Positions 9,801 through 16,532 of a DNA stretch of 22,214 nt are shown in pieces; the stretch's first letter is position 1, and every line of letters starts with the position of its first letter. The notes under the pieces were generated by a model. That model searched no databases. It saw only the letters and a program-made list of their open reading frames with translations, and was not told the origin of the DNA. A program made the translations under genes and the position numbers. The DNA comes from a virus: the IMG/VR virus record IMGVR_UViG_3300035034_001025, positions 1 to 22,214 of that record. One strand, written 5' to 3'.

Positions 9801-11359
9801 GTTCTTTTATAAAGCACTATGCACCTCACTTTGGAAATCAACTGGCTAAGGTAGGTGCTAAACTATCTACACCTATAGATGTACACAGTATGACACAAAT
9901 ACCTAAAACCCACCAGTCAGCTTTCTTTGAGTTTTTACGTGATGTGGACCCTCGTGACGTAGTATGGGAACGTGATGCGTTTAAGCTTGCCGAAATATAT
10001 AATCACTTATCAGCACGTAATGCTTTTGTAAGACCTACACTCGATAATATTAAAGGTGAACTTCAACACGTATTGAACTCGATGAAACACAATCAGGCAA
10101 GTAACGATGACTATAAAGCAGTGACAAATTATATATCTAATTTAATGGGCGTTATTAGTGGTGTTGATAACCCATCAGATAGAAGGCTCAAGTATGCAGT
10201 ACAGAGAAGCAACGAAGAGATTCAAAAGTACATAATAAAACAGGTAGGTGGAGAACCAAAGAACGTTAAAGGGTTTGACCCCATAAGTAAATTGGTAACC
10301 ATAGCTACAGGAGCCCACCTTGCTGCTCGACCTTTTCCGGTACTCCGTAACCTTACACAGTCACTAGTAACTGGTTCTTTTATAGGACCTCGTTGGTGGA
10401 TGGAAGGTGCAGATGAGGTTATGAATCCAGGTTCACTGAAACGCATGATGGATATGGGCGTGATTGAGAGTGTAGTCATGCCCACTGGTGCTGGTTTCAG
10501 TATAGACCCAAACTCGATTATAGCTAAGGGTATGCAAGGTTATAAATGGGCAGACTGGATCAACAGAGGTATAGTATACCTTGGAACCGAGAAGCGCTTT
10601 AATAATGCAGTGGAGGGATTAAAGTCAGGTAAACTATCAAAGAAGAAGTTCTTTCGTAATTCAGGTATGAAACTGTTTGGTAATACTGAGTTCAATGAGA
10701 TGGCACGTATATATAACACTTCAAGTGATAAAGATGCAGCTCTTAGAACAATACGAGATCGTGTTGCTAATAAGGCAACTTCACGTAGTCAGTACCTCTA
10801 TACTCGATTCGATCACCCTGAAGCATTTAGATCAAGTATAGGCAGACTCTTTGGTCAGTATACCTCATGGCCTTTGAACTACTTTAACTTTGTGAGATCG
10901 ATGATCTCAGCAGACTCATTAACTGTAGTAGATAAAGCACAGATGCTTGGTGGTCTTGGAGCAGTTACTTATGGATTAGCACGTGGGGCAAATGAAGCTG
11001 GTATAAGCCCTGACTCATTCCTCCCTTGGAAGATGGGTATCATGTCTCCTGGTCCCTACTTTCAAATGATTACAGATGGTATGCAAGCGGCCAATGGAGA
11101 TCAACAATCTATGAACAGTTTCATAAATAACATAACCAGTATACTCCCCTTTGTATATGAAGGTGAGGGAATCTGGAAATCAGCACAAGCTCTACAAGAT
11201 GGTGATATGTATGAAGCACTGCTACACGTTATGTCAGCACCAGTAAACTATGATTTATACCCACATAGAACAACGCCTATTCAAGCAGTGAGAGATGCTA
11301 TGAACAAGGGTGGGCAAAAGTACGTCGAGTTTCAACAAGAATCACCCTTCCAGGAGTAA
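6866..11359 (+). CDS. Large internal virion (ejection) protein, 1497 residues
   Basis: The size and place, last large gene of the virion cluster, match the largest ejection protein of podoviruses (gp16 position in T7), which enters the host with the DNA and helps form a conduit through the envelope. Several glycine-rich hydrophobic stretches could contact membranes: residues about 186-206 (FAGGFASLVTGPVKLLAG), 240-254 (PSIVGFGAGLITGPF), 300-318 and 328-346. The remainder is long and helical. A late segment near residue 1328 (FGQYTSWPLNYFNFVRSM) resembles a recurrent motif in large polyvalent phage proteins. I could not find the Glu/GxxQ pattern of a soluble lytic transglycosylase, so any murein hydrolase must be elsewhere or divergent. 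AGGAA at 6855-6859 precedes the ATG; the stop lies 3 nt before the next gene. Confidence 0.7.
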   Translation: MDINDLRWDNIAFSDAYRKADPGLQNRVKSAWMREAAPILYPQVRQDPRAMHQLVQQVNKTTLPAPLENEEHIIRPETLTINGITKMETNPAFAEKPFKEQYQLRQVWFRKMARQDPEFQSLSPEEQEEYYKNTLKRPPSYQVFDKHPAFEKFTGFFTPIDPEYDGDLSIDYEKVLTGTQTILQNFTESFAGGFASLVTGPVKLLAGEDSAISQALMDIQKERKWVNTVNTEHEFVRETIPSIVGFGAGLITGPFSKFENIFAGTSTLTKAAGKRSITQVPGLFEKVGTKVTSKIPSLGYRVAGGATAGAVQGVTQAISEGKPWHSYLAADATLGVGFEFLSRYLGAVRQIKKVAKDANIGVDDILRQPFKVGEGIKAPEEITNVLRSNPDMEGLVQFTAATDKDGMILRWINTEDGVKTKSDLLGFKTKKVGDHLEIHKGAEKVKEFNGPLQKQVREANDFLDLQDGAWEKALKGKTMYEAVATAPQIQMRRAQFVPTQARKLLLKRMQENNVFVGADYSVDPRGDTTQVDKLFGILYDNGPKKASDTLKRMGIVFDEVDNNNKAIIRQMKSELEQIMPKEPFLYVNSRNKNVVAPENMPKVYVEHPEMQQPFYNSNVFSGNPRSIRNIIDTIKSTEKSVKTKISKQASGTNVEVFKMGNHSAYEIEVKLPTESGGVREALLHFPTEKSVYDFLQKGKYRKGAAGLIEEMFEGDDALQQAYKKFTKAFKTSDPKKFKEEALPFQFAAKMAKDKGYALGIYKGKYVIQDALDINDVRFTSYDSLQDAMTFLKEMPPHVMRPSLLGNVSDDALEQAGLKLKDPLDDIPYEEVKRTRKFGVSTEMAMKLRPTQYAIQAMEKLETVQYLRKHFDFSPTRIYNLIEDSHRAQAAMEQGRRKWIKNIKKGVKKEESEYTTDWIESLSDQSERKIQGVDYRLKVDVEDEMAKQFGRPRTDQLLEKATQLEQFYEELFSMSDIPWSSFIKHYAPHFGNQLAKVGAKLSTPIDVHSMTQIPKTHQSAFFEFLRDVDPRDVVWERDAFKLAEIYNHLSARNAFVRPTLDNIKGELQHVLNSMKHNQASNDDYKAVTNYISNLMGVISGVDNPSDRRLKYAVQRSNEEIQKYIIKQVGGEPKNVKGFDPISKLVTIATGAHLAARPFPVLRNLTQSLVTGSFIGPRWWMEGADEVMNPGSLKRMMDMGVIESVVMPTGAGFSIDPNSIIAKGMQGYKWADWINRGIVYLGTEKRFNNAVEGLKSGKLSKKKFFRNSGMKLFGNTEFNEMARIYNTSSDKDAALRTIRDRVANKATSRSQYLYTRFDHPEAFRSSIGRLFGQYTSWPLNYFNFVRSMISADSLTVVDKAQMLGGLGAVTYGLARGANEAGISPDSFLPWKMGIMSPGPYFQMITDGMQAANGDQQSMNSFINNITSILPFVYEGEGIWKSAQALQDGDMYEALLHVMSAPVNYDLYPHRTTPIQAVRDAMNKGGQKYVEFQQESPFQE

Positions 11360-11362
11360 CAC

Positions 11363-12634
11363 ATGGGATTTAAGCTTATTTCTAAAAATGGCGACTTTCT
11401 ACCACTGCTCAGTAGGATAGAAGATGAGGGCAACGAAGTAGTTTTCCATACAACTCAAGGAGGTGATATATATAAAGGTATACTCCCATCTGTAGATAGT
11501 CCTATAGAGTTAGATATACAAAAAGATGATACAGTTATATTCGATATGGTTGGTGCTGGTGATACCGCTGAAGTACTTAAGGATAAGAATTACCATGTTA
11601 TTGGGGGTGGTAAATTAAACGATAAGATTGAGCTTGATCGTAACCACGGTAATGAGTTCATGGAGAAACACGGTATCCCGGTACCACCTACTCATAAGTT
11701 TGATAGTTTTGATGAAGTGAAAAAGTTCTTATTAGAGCACACAGGTGAGAGGTTTGTGTTCAAACCAGATGGAAACTTAGAGACAGACCTTACCATTGTA
11801 CCATCTTCATGGGAAGGTTTAATTCGCAGTTTACCCTACATAGAAGAGAAGGTTCCAAAAGATACTATGTTCCAACTGCAAGAGTTTGTAGAGGGAATTG
11901 AAATGTCCACTGAAGCGTGGTTCAACGGAACTAAGTTCCTTCAACCTATAAACTCTACTATGGAAGAAAAGAAGTTCATGGATAGTGACTTAGGACCTAA
12001 TACAGGGTGTGCGGGTAACATTGTGTGGGCATGGGAGCGAGAGTACTCTGAGTTTCTCTATGAGTATATATTCAGACCTCTCGAAGATACACTCCGTAAA
12101 GCAGACTATATAGGTCCTCTAGACATTAACGGTATATGGAATGAAGATGGTATACACGGATTAGAATGGACTTCCCGTTTTGGGTATGATGCTATACAGG
12201 CTATGACCAGATTATTTACAATACCATTTGGTAAGTTTCTTGAAAATATTAGAACCATTGACAAAATGCCACTGTCAAATGAACTTGCCATGTCTATTCG
12301 GGTCAGCATCCCACCTTATCCATCAGAAGGTGATGTGCCTAAAGTACCTATAGTATTCCCTGAAGATTTCTCCAAAGAAGAACAGGGCATGGTATATTTG
12401 TCCGATGTATTTGTTAGTCCCGATACAGGACTTTCTTGTGCCGGTACTGATGGTTATATTCTCGCTATTGCAACATCGGGAAAATCCATACCGAAGATGA
12501 AATCCCTCATTTATAATGTAGCTGATAGAATAGAGGTGCCTAATAAACAGTATCGCAGTGATATAGGGGATAGAGTTATTGGAGAGAAAGCAAAGATGGA
12601 GATGCTACTGAAGAATCTTATGAAAAAAGCTTGA
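11363..12634 (+). CDS. PurD-like ATP-grasp ligase homologue
   Basis: This 423-residue protein follows the domain order of phosphoribosylamine-glycine ligase (PurD). It has an N-terminal Rossmann-like part (VIFDMVGAGDTAEVL near 58-72), a linker KHGIPVPPT near 102, and an ATP-grasp core with FVFKPDG (K134), LQEFVEGIEMSTEAW (172-186), SDLGPNTG (208-215) and GLEWTSRFG (266-274). The C-terminal domain carries SCAGTDGYILAIATSG and YRSDIG (397-402). PurD joins glycine to phosphoribosylamine in purine synthesis. The nucleotide-binding Gly-rich loop after K134 is replaced by NLETDLTIV, and the EFNxRFGD metal site reads EWTSRFGY, with Thr instead of Asn. It may therefore use another substrate. It lies 3 nt after the ejection protein gene, so virion or nucleic-acid modification is possible but unproven. 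Confidence 0.75.
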   Translation: MGFKLISKNGDFLPLLSRIEDEGNEVVFHTTQGGDIYKGILPSVDSPIELDIQKDDTVIFDMVGAGDTAEVLKDKNYHVIGGGKLNDKIELDRNHGNEFMEKHGIPVPPTHKFDSFDEVKKFLLEHTGERFVFKPDGNLETDLTIVPSSWEGLIRSLPYIEEKVPKDTMFQLQEFVEGIEMSTEAWFNGTKFLQPINSTMEEKKFMDSDLGPNTGCAGNIVWAWEREYSEFLYEYIFRPLEDTLRKADYIGPLDINGIWNEDGIHGLEWTSRFGYDAIQAMTRLFTIPFGKFLENIRTIDKMPLSNELAMSIRVSIPPYPSEGDVPKVPIVFPEDFSKEEQGMVYLSDVFVSPDTGLSCAGTDGYILAIATSGKSIPKMKSLIYNVADRIEVPNKQYRSDIGDRVIGEKAKMEMLLKNLMKKA

Positions 12635-12659
12635 CACCGCTATTGAGATATGATACTAT
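12631..12659 (+). promoter_or_regulatory. Sigma70-type promoter with extended -10
   Basis: TTGACA at 12631-12636 is a perfect -35. After a 17-nt spacer comes TACTAT at 12654-12659, preceded by TG at 12651-12652 (extended -10). A perfect TATAAT also overlaps at 12659-12664. The promoter overlaps the last codons of the ATP-grasp gene. Expected transcription start is near 12667, so the leader to the next ATG would be about 112 nt. It shares the TTGACA-N17-TGn layout with the promoter at 21635. Confidence 0.75.
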
Positions 12660-12666
12660 ATAATAC

Positions 12667-12764
12667 GTAAGAGACAGTCACTTCCAACAGTGGAGTGACA
12701 CCCGACTGGTATAGCACCTAAACGTTTTGGGGGTGGGAGGGTGCTTGCCAGTTCGGGTTTTATT
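12667..12764 (+). ncRNA. Candidate structured leader or small RNA
   Basis: The stretch between the promoter and the first small gene has no good coding frame and two hairpins. Hairpin 1 is GTCACTTC/GGAGTGAC (12677-12684 with 12692-12699, loop CAACAGT, one G-T pair). Hairpin 2 is long: CCCGACTGG (12701-12709) with CCAG-T-TCGGG (12748-12757, one bulge), then an inner stem AGCACC/GGTGCT (12713-12718 with 12740-12745) closing a 21-nt loop that contains GGGGGTGGGAG. A T-rich run follows. With its own promoter and terminator-like end this could be a free small RNA of about 98 nt, or an attenuator leader for the downstream operon. The transcript itself is not shown by sequence alone. Confidence 0.45.
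12701..12764 (+). terminator. Terminator-like hairpin (attenuator candidate)
   Basis: A GC-rich stem (9 + 6 bp, one bulge, small interior loop) is followed directly by GGTTTTATTAT. The T-run is broken by A, and the 21-nt loop is long, so termination is likely to be partial. It would end transcripts from the structural operon and from the promoter at 12631. All genes from 12779 to 21633 lack another visible promoter and would depend on read-through. Confidence 0.5.
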
Positions 12765-12778
12765 ATCTGGAGTAACTT

Positions 12779-12946
12779 ATGGATTACAAATACTATGGAA
12801 GGTACATCCCCCAATTCATACGACTTACTGGACTACAAAGTAGTAGACCACAGGAGGTGGCAAGACATGACTGGGGACGTAGCAATAAAAATACTAAACA
12901 GGATACAAAATCTACACAGGGAACTAAACGGAAAGAGAAAATCTAA
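12779..12946 (+). CDS. Small basic unknown protein (55 aa)
   Basis: ATG at 12779 follows GGAG (12769-12772) by 6 nt and is the first good start after the leader hairpins. It encodes 55 residues (begins MDYKYYGRYIPQF, ends TKRKEKI), strongly basic in its second half, with no family I recognise. It overlaps the next small gene by 80 nt in another frame, and that gene's ribosome site lies inside it. It is short, so it could also be only a leader peptide. No function can be assigned. Confidence 0.5.
   Translation: MDYKYYGRYIPQFIRLTGLQSSRPQEVARHDWGRSNKNTKQDTKSTQGTKRKEKI
12852..12857 (+). promoter_or_regulatory. Ribosome binding site fixing the start at 12867
   Basis: AGGAGG, 9 nt before ATG 12867. 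It is the only strong site in this frame and supports 12867 over the GTG at 12741, which lies inside the leader hairpin, and the ATG at 12795. Confidence 0.7.
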
Positions 12947-13052
12947 GTACGGACAAGAAGAATTAGAATTTAATATGTTTGAATATGACCCCGAAGATGA
13001 GAGTGACGTTGAAGTGGCCTCCGGCGAATCTCCATCTGAGGGGTCTTTTTAA
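12867..13052 (+). CDS. Small unknown protein with acidic C-terminus (61 aa)
   Basis: This 61-residue product starts MTGDVAIKILNRIQNLHREL and continues into a strongly acidic tail (EYDPEDESDVEV) that ends Ser/Glu-rich. It starts inside the preceding small gene and has a good Shine-Dalgarno site. The N-terminal part is probably one amphipathic helix; no domain is recognised. Its position at the head of the replication operon suggests a small regulatory or host-takeover protein, but this is inference. Confidence 0.6.
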   Translation: MTGDVAIKILNRIQNLHRELNGKRKSKYGQEELEFNMFEYDPEDESDVEVASGESPSEGSF

Positions 13053-13056
13053 TACT

Positions 13057-13311
13057 ATGGACGATATACCTTTTTCAATGATGATACAAGGCACTCACAA
13101 TCTAAAAGAGATTTATGATCTGAAACCTTCGAAGGTGATTATAGTTGAGAGTGCTGTCATCGAGAAGGAACGTGACTACATACAGAATGCGATGAATCAA
13201 CTACAGAATGCTTTAGACGATGCTATGAAAACAAGAGGCCTACAATTGTATGAGTCATACTACGATATAGTTGAGAAAGCAATAGTAATAAATCTAAATT
13301 GGGGGACATAA
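13057..13311 (+). CDS. Small unknown protein (84 aa)
   Basis: The chosen ATG at 13057 lies 4 nt after the previous stop. GAGGGG (13038-13043) is 13 nt upstream, a rather wide spacing, so the start is not firm; in-frame ATGs at 12979-12997 would extend it into the previous gene. The product begins MDDIPFSMMIQGTHNL and has a central helical stretch rich in Glu, Gln and Asn that could form a coiled coil (residues about 33-75). No family is recognised. The stop abuts the start of the nuclease gene. Confidence 0.6.
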   Translation: MDDIPFSMMIQGTHNLKEIYDLKPSKVIIVESAVIEKERDYIQNAMNQLQNALDDAMKTRGLQLYESYYDIVEKAIVINLNWGT

Positions 13312-14178
13312 ATGGGTAGACGAGGTTCGGATAGTGGTTATCACTTTGTACAAGATTACCGAAAGTGTAAAAGGTACTTCTACAATAAGTATGTAAATAG
13401 GCTGGTTCCACTGGAAAAGTCACCAGCTTTATTGTTTGGTGGTTGTATGCACCTTGCAATGGAGACATGGTATGGTATGTTGGGTAAAGGTAGACCAGTA
13501 CACGATAGAGTCCGTGGAGCACTGGAAACCTTTGAGAATGAAATAAATAAAGTAAGAGATCAATATGTCACTGAAGATATGTTCCTTCGTGACGTGCAAC
13601 GAGGTCAAGATATACTACGTCAGTATGGACTTCAATACGCAAACGAAAACTGGCTCGTCCTTGGAATTGAGGAGGACCTAGAAATTACACTCTCATCAGG
13701 TGATGTGTTCACAGGTAGGTTGGACTTAGCTGTTAAATCAGGCGTTGGACTTAATTATATCATAGATCACAAGTTCACTGGATGGTCAATGAGTAATGTC
13801 ATAAAGACAATGCAGAACTCTGACCAAGCCACTTCCTACAAAATGATGTGGGAGCAGAAGTACCCAGACAAACCAATCAATGCTGTCATATTCAATATCT
13901 GTAGAGCTTATAAAGGGGACGTTAAGTTTCATCAGCTCCCTATCGCTAAAATGCCACAAGACGTGGAAGAGTTCAAAGTAGGTATACAAGACGATCTATC
14001 TGACATAGCTACTCGGATAGCAGACCCAGACAGACCTTGGCCGAAGAATACTGACAGGTGCTTTGACTATAACAGACCTTGTGAATATCTCCCTCTCTGC
14101 CAGGGCGTAAACTTTGACGGTTTGATTGGAGTAAACTACAAAATACTTGAACCAGACGAACTGGTAAGTACAGAATAA
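13312..14178 (+). CDS. Cas4/RecB-like PD-(D/E)XK nuclease with likely Fe-S cluster
   Basis: This 288-residue protein has the order of motifs of the RecB/Cas4 nuclease family: H47 with E51 in the first helix (GGCMHLAMETW), D138 in TGRLDLAV, D152-x-K154 in YIIDHKFT, and Q172 with Y176 in DQATSYKMMW. One Cys near the N-terminus (C19) and three near the C-terminus (C250, C257, C263) match the four-Cys iron-sulphur layout of Cas4 and AddB. It is probably a 5'-3' or end-processing exonuclease for phage recombination or replication. It stands directly upstream of a Sak4-like ATPase and an SSB-like protein, a usual recombination set. GGGGGA at 13301-13306 is the ribosome site. Confidence 0.85.
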   Translation: MGRRGSDSGYHFVQDYRKCKRYFYNKYVNRLVPLEKSPALLFGGCMHLAMETWYGMLGKGRPVHDRVRGALETFENEINKVRDQYVTEDMFLRDVQRGQDILRQYGLQYANENWLVLGIEEDLEITLSSGDVFTGRLDLAVKSGVGLNYIIDHKFTGWSMSNVIKTMQNSDQATSYKMMWEQKYPDKPINAVIFNICRAYKGDVKFHQLPIAKMPQDVEEFKVGIQDDLSDIATRIADPDRPWPKNTDRCFDYNRPCEYLPLCQGVNFDGLIGVNYKILEPDELVSTE

Positions 14179-14181
14179 TTT

Positions 14182-14188
14182 AAGGAGG
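14182..14188 (+). promoter_or_regulatory. Ribosome binding site for a TTG start
   Basis: AAGGAGG is 6 nt before TTG 14195. The next in-frame ATG is inside the P-loop domain, so the TTG start is well supported. Confidence 0.8.
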
Positions 14189-14194
14189 CACAAA

Positions 14195-14896
14195 TTGATT
14201 AAGGAAGTTGATACTTCTCAAGGTATCACAGGGAAAGACAAGGTGTCATGGTTGCTCTATGGCCCTCCTGGCTCTGGTAAAACGTGGTTTGGTGGACACA
14301 TGCCAAACCCATTCTTCATCTCTGTTGACAATGGTTTAATAGGACTCAAAAAGAAAAAGGTTCCTATTCAGGCAGTAGAGGTTGACAGGTATGATGATGT
14401 AGTCACTGTTATTGGTGACATTTCAATGGGTAAACGTGCAAAAGATTGTCAGACAATAGTCTTTGACCACGTAACTGAATTGGGTGAGCTTGCCAAACAA
14501 TCGGCTCTGCAAGAGTCAAATAAAGTCAAAACAGACTTAAATGTTTGGGGCGTCACAGTTGACAAGATAAGGTACGTAATAAGGCAGTTGTTGAACTTGC
14601 AATCAAACTTCCATGTTGTCGTACTCGCACACGAGCAGATTGAGAAGAATGAACTGCGAGGCGGTATATTCGGAACACCTGCAACCATCGGTAAGTTCGC
14701 ATATCACATCGGTGGTATGTTTGATCTTTTCCTGTACGCAAACCAAGAGGTTCAGTACAAGAATGGTGAGAAGATTAGAATGTGGAGCTTATACACGATG
14801 GACTTTGAAGAGTTCAAAGCCAAGGACAGACTTGGTGTACTCGACGTTGTCGAGTCGAGCGACCCGCAAGTGTTGCTCAATAAAATCTATTCATAG
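14195..14896 (+). CDS. Sak4-like RecA-fold P-loop ATPase
   Basis: This 233-residue protein starts with TTG and has a clear Walker A (LYGPPGSGKT, residues 21-30) close to the N-terminus, a Walker B (TIVFDHVTEL, D91) and a strand VVVLAHEQ (141-148) at the sensor position. Size, motif spacing and the short N-terminus match the phage Sak4/AAA_24 family, single-strand annealing or RecA-like recombination proteins. Its flanks, an upstream Cas4-like nuclease and a downstream ssDNA-binding-like protein, are the usual partners. The next gene starts 9 nt after the stop with AGGAGG between. Confidence 0.85.
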   Translation: MIKEVDTSQGITGKDKVSWLLYGPPGSGKTWFGGHMPNPFFISVDNGLIGLKKKKVPIQAVEVDRYDDVVTVIGDISMGKRAKDCQTIVFDHVTELGELAKQSALQESNKVKTDLNVWGVTVDKIRYVIRQLLNLQSNFHVVVLAHEQIEKNELRGGIFGTPATIGKFAYHIGGMFDLFLYANQEVQYKNGEKIRMWSLYTMDFEEFKAKDRLGVLDVVESSDPQVLLNKIYS

Positions 14897-14905
14897 GAGG
14901 CCTAT

Positions 14906-15334
14906 ATGCCTACTATCAATCTACCAAACTTCGACCAGGTGGAGCTCGCTCCTCCGCAACTTGACCCCGGCGAATACATGATGAGTATTTCTCAGAAGCC
15001 CGAGATCAAGACAAACCCCAACGGTAAACAGTACTTAGAAGTAAGGTACAAAGTTATCGAGGGACCGGAACAGCAGAAACCCGACCCAGGTACTGGTTCA
15101 AAAGACCCCACTGGACGAGTGGTTCCTGACCGTTACTATCTAGTAGAAGGCGCAGAGTTCAGAATCAAAAGACTTCTGGTATCTACTGGTATTATTGCAC
15201 GGGACGATAAGGAATCTCCTGTTGCTCAGGGTAACTTCAACACCGATATTCTCATGGGTGTAAAACTCCCTGTTAATGTCACCATTCAGATGAACAACGG
15301 CAAAGAGTACAGGAACTATGACCCTGTCGTATGA
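14906..15334 (+). CDS. Phage ssDNA-binding-like protein (DUF669-type)
   Basis: This 142-residue protein has a beta-rich layout: LDPGEYMMSISQ, KQYLEVRYKVIEGPE, then a loop rich in Pro, Gly and Lys, RYYLVEGAEFRIKRLLVSTGI, and KLPVNVTIQMNNGKEY. The order 'GeY...v....K......yLevryevieGp...gr......l.....a...Rlk.ll.a.Gi' fits the DUF669 group, often adjacent to Sak4-type ATPases and thought to bind ssDNA. The long acidic C-terminal tail typical of SSB is absent. The stop overlaps the following methyltransferase start by 17 nt. The family call is by pattern. Confidence 0.7.
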   Translation: MPTINLPNFDQVELAPPQLDPGEYMMSISQKPEIKTNPNGKQYLEVRYKVIEGPEQQKPDPGTGSKDPTGRVVPDRYYLVEGAEFRIKRLLVSTGIIARDDKESPVAQGNFNTDILMGVKLPVNVTIQMNNGKEYRNYDPVV

Positions 15335-16193
15335 GCCAAATAAAGTTATTCATGGGGATGCAAGGGAGGTCCTTCGGGGCCTCCCTCCCCATTTCATTGA
15401 CGTCGCGGTCACATCACCTCCCTACTTCAATCTTAGGAACTACACAGAGGGTGATGAGCGAGAGATCGGAACCGAGAGCTCATTGGAAAGCTACCTTGAT
15501 AACCTAATACAGGTTTTCTCTGCTATCTCTGACAAAATGAAACCTACAGGTACATTGTGGGTAAACATAGCAGACACTTACCGTGAGGGTGTACCAATGA
15601 TGGTTCCCTGGAAGTTTATGAATGCCATGCTCAATGCTGATTGGCACCTCATAAACATCGTTGTATGGTACAAGATAGATGCTATGGCAGAGTCAGTAGA
15701 CAGGAGGTTCAGCCAGAAATGGGAGCCTTTTTATTTCTTTGCTAAGGACCCGGACATCTATCACTTTGACCCTGAAGGGACTAAGATGCCTGTAAAGGTG
15801 TCATCAGTACAAAGACTTGAGCACAAGTTCAACAAAGGAAAATCACAAGATGTATCTAGAATGCGTGGTCTTGTGGGTGATATGTCACACAAAGCAGATA
15901 TAATGCTTGAGCGTGGAGTGAATGCTGGTGATGTATGGGCAATGCCTACTAACAAGGTTCGTGTGATGCACGCAGCACCTTACCCTGTAGAGTTATGCCT
16001 ACGACCTATAATGTCGTGTTGTCCTCAAAATGGTGTTGTGTTCGACCCTTTTGCTGGTTCAGGTACAACTGGTGTAGCTACTCTCGAATTGGGTGGTAAC
16101 AGAACATTTTATGGCACTGACATAAATCCTTTATCAGTAGAGGAAGCAAACGAGAGGTTAGCTCCACAAGCAATGCAACCAACCCTATTCTAG
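15318..16193 (+). CDS. Beta-class DNA methyltransferase (N4-C or N6-A)
   Basis: This 291-residue enzyme carries the catalytic motif IV early (TSPPY, residues 32-36) and the SAM-binding motif I late (VFDPFAGSGTTG, 241-252), the order of beta-class methyltransferases. TSPPY occurs in both N4-cytosine and N6-adenine enzymes, so the methylated base is not decided. NIADTY (83-88) and DVWAMPTNK (205-213) are also typical of this family. No restriction enzyme gene is nearby; the enzyme is probably an orphan that protects phage DNA from host restriction. It starts inside the SSB-like gene with AGGA only 3 nt upstream of the ATG. Confidence 0.9.
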   Translation: MTLSYEPNKVIHGDAREVLRGLPPHFIDVAVTSPPYFNLRNYTEGDEREIGTESSLESYLDNLIQVFSAISDKMKPTGTLWVNIADTYREGVPMMVPWKFMNAMLNADWHLINIVVWYKIDAMAESVDRRFSQKWEPFYFFAKDPDIYHFDPEGTKMPVKVSSVQRLEHKFNKGKSQDVSRMRGLVGDMSHKADIMLERGVNAGDVWAMPTNKVRVMHAAPYPVELCLRPIMSCCPQNGVVFDPFAGSGTTGVATLELGGNRTFYGTDINPLSVEEANERLAPQAMQPTLF

Positions 16194-16202
16194 GAGGTTC
16201 AC

Positions 16203-16532
16203 ATGAACGGACTTATTACGGCTATAATCACTGCTATAATGGGTGCTATAATTGCACTGTTGGCAGTAACAAAAAAATACAAGAAAGATAACTATGTACC
16301 ACCTCTGAAGCATACACGAGCAGACAAAGCAAAAGATGATGCTGAGGATAAAAGTGCAAAGGTATCTAAGGAGATCGCTGATGAAAGCAAAGCTAGTATT
16401 GTTAAGCGTTTCTTTGATGCTTTTTCTCATGGCCCTTACACCGATAGTAGCGCAGGAGATAGAGACTCCACCGGAGATAAATCCAGAGGGTCTAAAGGAA
16501 GCTCTAAAGGAACTGGAGGAAACGGGGACTGA
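16203..16532 (+). CDS. N-anchored membrane protein (Rz-like position)
   Basis: This 109-residue protein has one N-terminal hydrophobic segment (residues 3-22, GLITAIITAIMGAIIALLAV) followed by KKYKK, then a charged, coiled-coil-prone stretch (about 36-70), and a Gly/Ser/Asp-rich end (83-109). The last third is encoded on DNA shared with the nested gene at 16381. An N-anchored coiled-coil protein with a nested signal-peptide gene in the +1 frame is the layout of phage Rz/Rz1 spanins, but the rest of the match is weak. AGGAGG at 16192-16197 supports the start. A membrane or lysis role is inference. Confidence 0.65.
   Translation: MNGLITAIITAIMGAIIALLAVTKKYKKDNYVPPLKHTRADKAKDDAEDKSAKVSKEIADESKASIVKRFFDAFSHGPYTDSSAGDRDSTGDKSRGSKGSSKGTGGNGD
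16368..16373 (+). promoter_or_regulatory. Ribosome binding site of the nested gene
   Basis: AAGGAG, 7 nt before ATG 16381 and inside the coding region of the 16203 gene. It selects this start over the upstream ATG at 16336, which has no good site, and yields a clean signal peptide. Confidence 0.75.

Noticed and set aside
12729-12741. G-quadruplex candidate GGGGGTGGGAGGG
   Set aside because: Only three clean G-runs are close together; the fourth is 13 nt away and paired in the stem. Kept only as part of the loop description.
12701-12764. tRNA-like D-arm similarity (CTGGTATAGCACC)
   Set aside because: The local match to a tRNA D-arm does not extend to an acceptor stem or a closing T-arm; the TTCGGG is part of the long hairpin stem.
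12741-12866. Longer version of the small acidic protein starting with GTG at 12741
   Set aside because: The GTG lies in the hairpin with no ribosome site; ATG 12867 has AGGAGG at good spacing.
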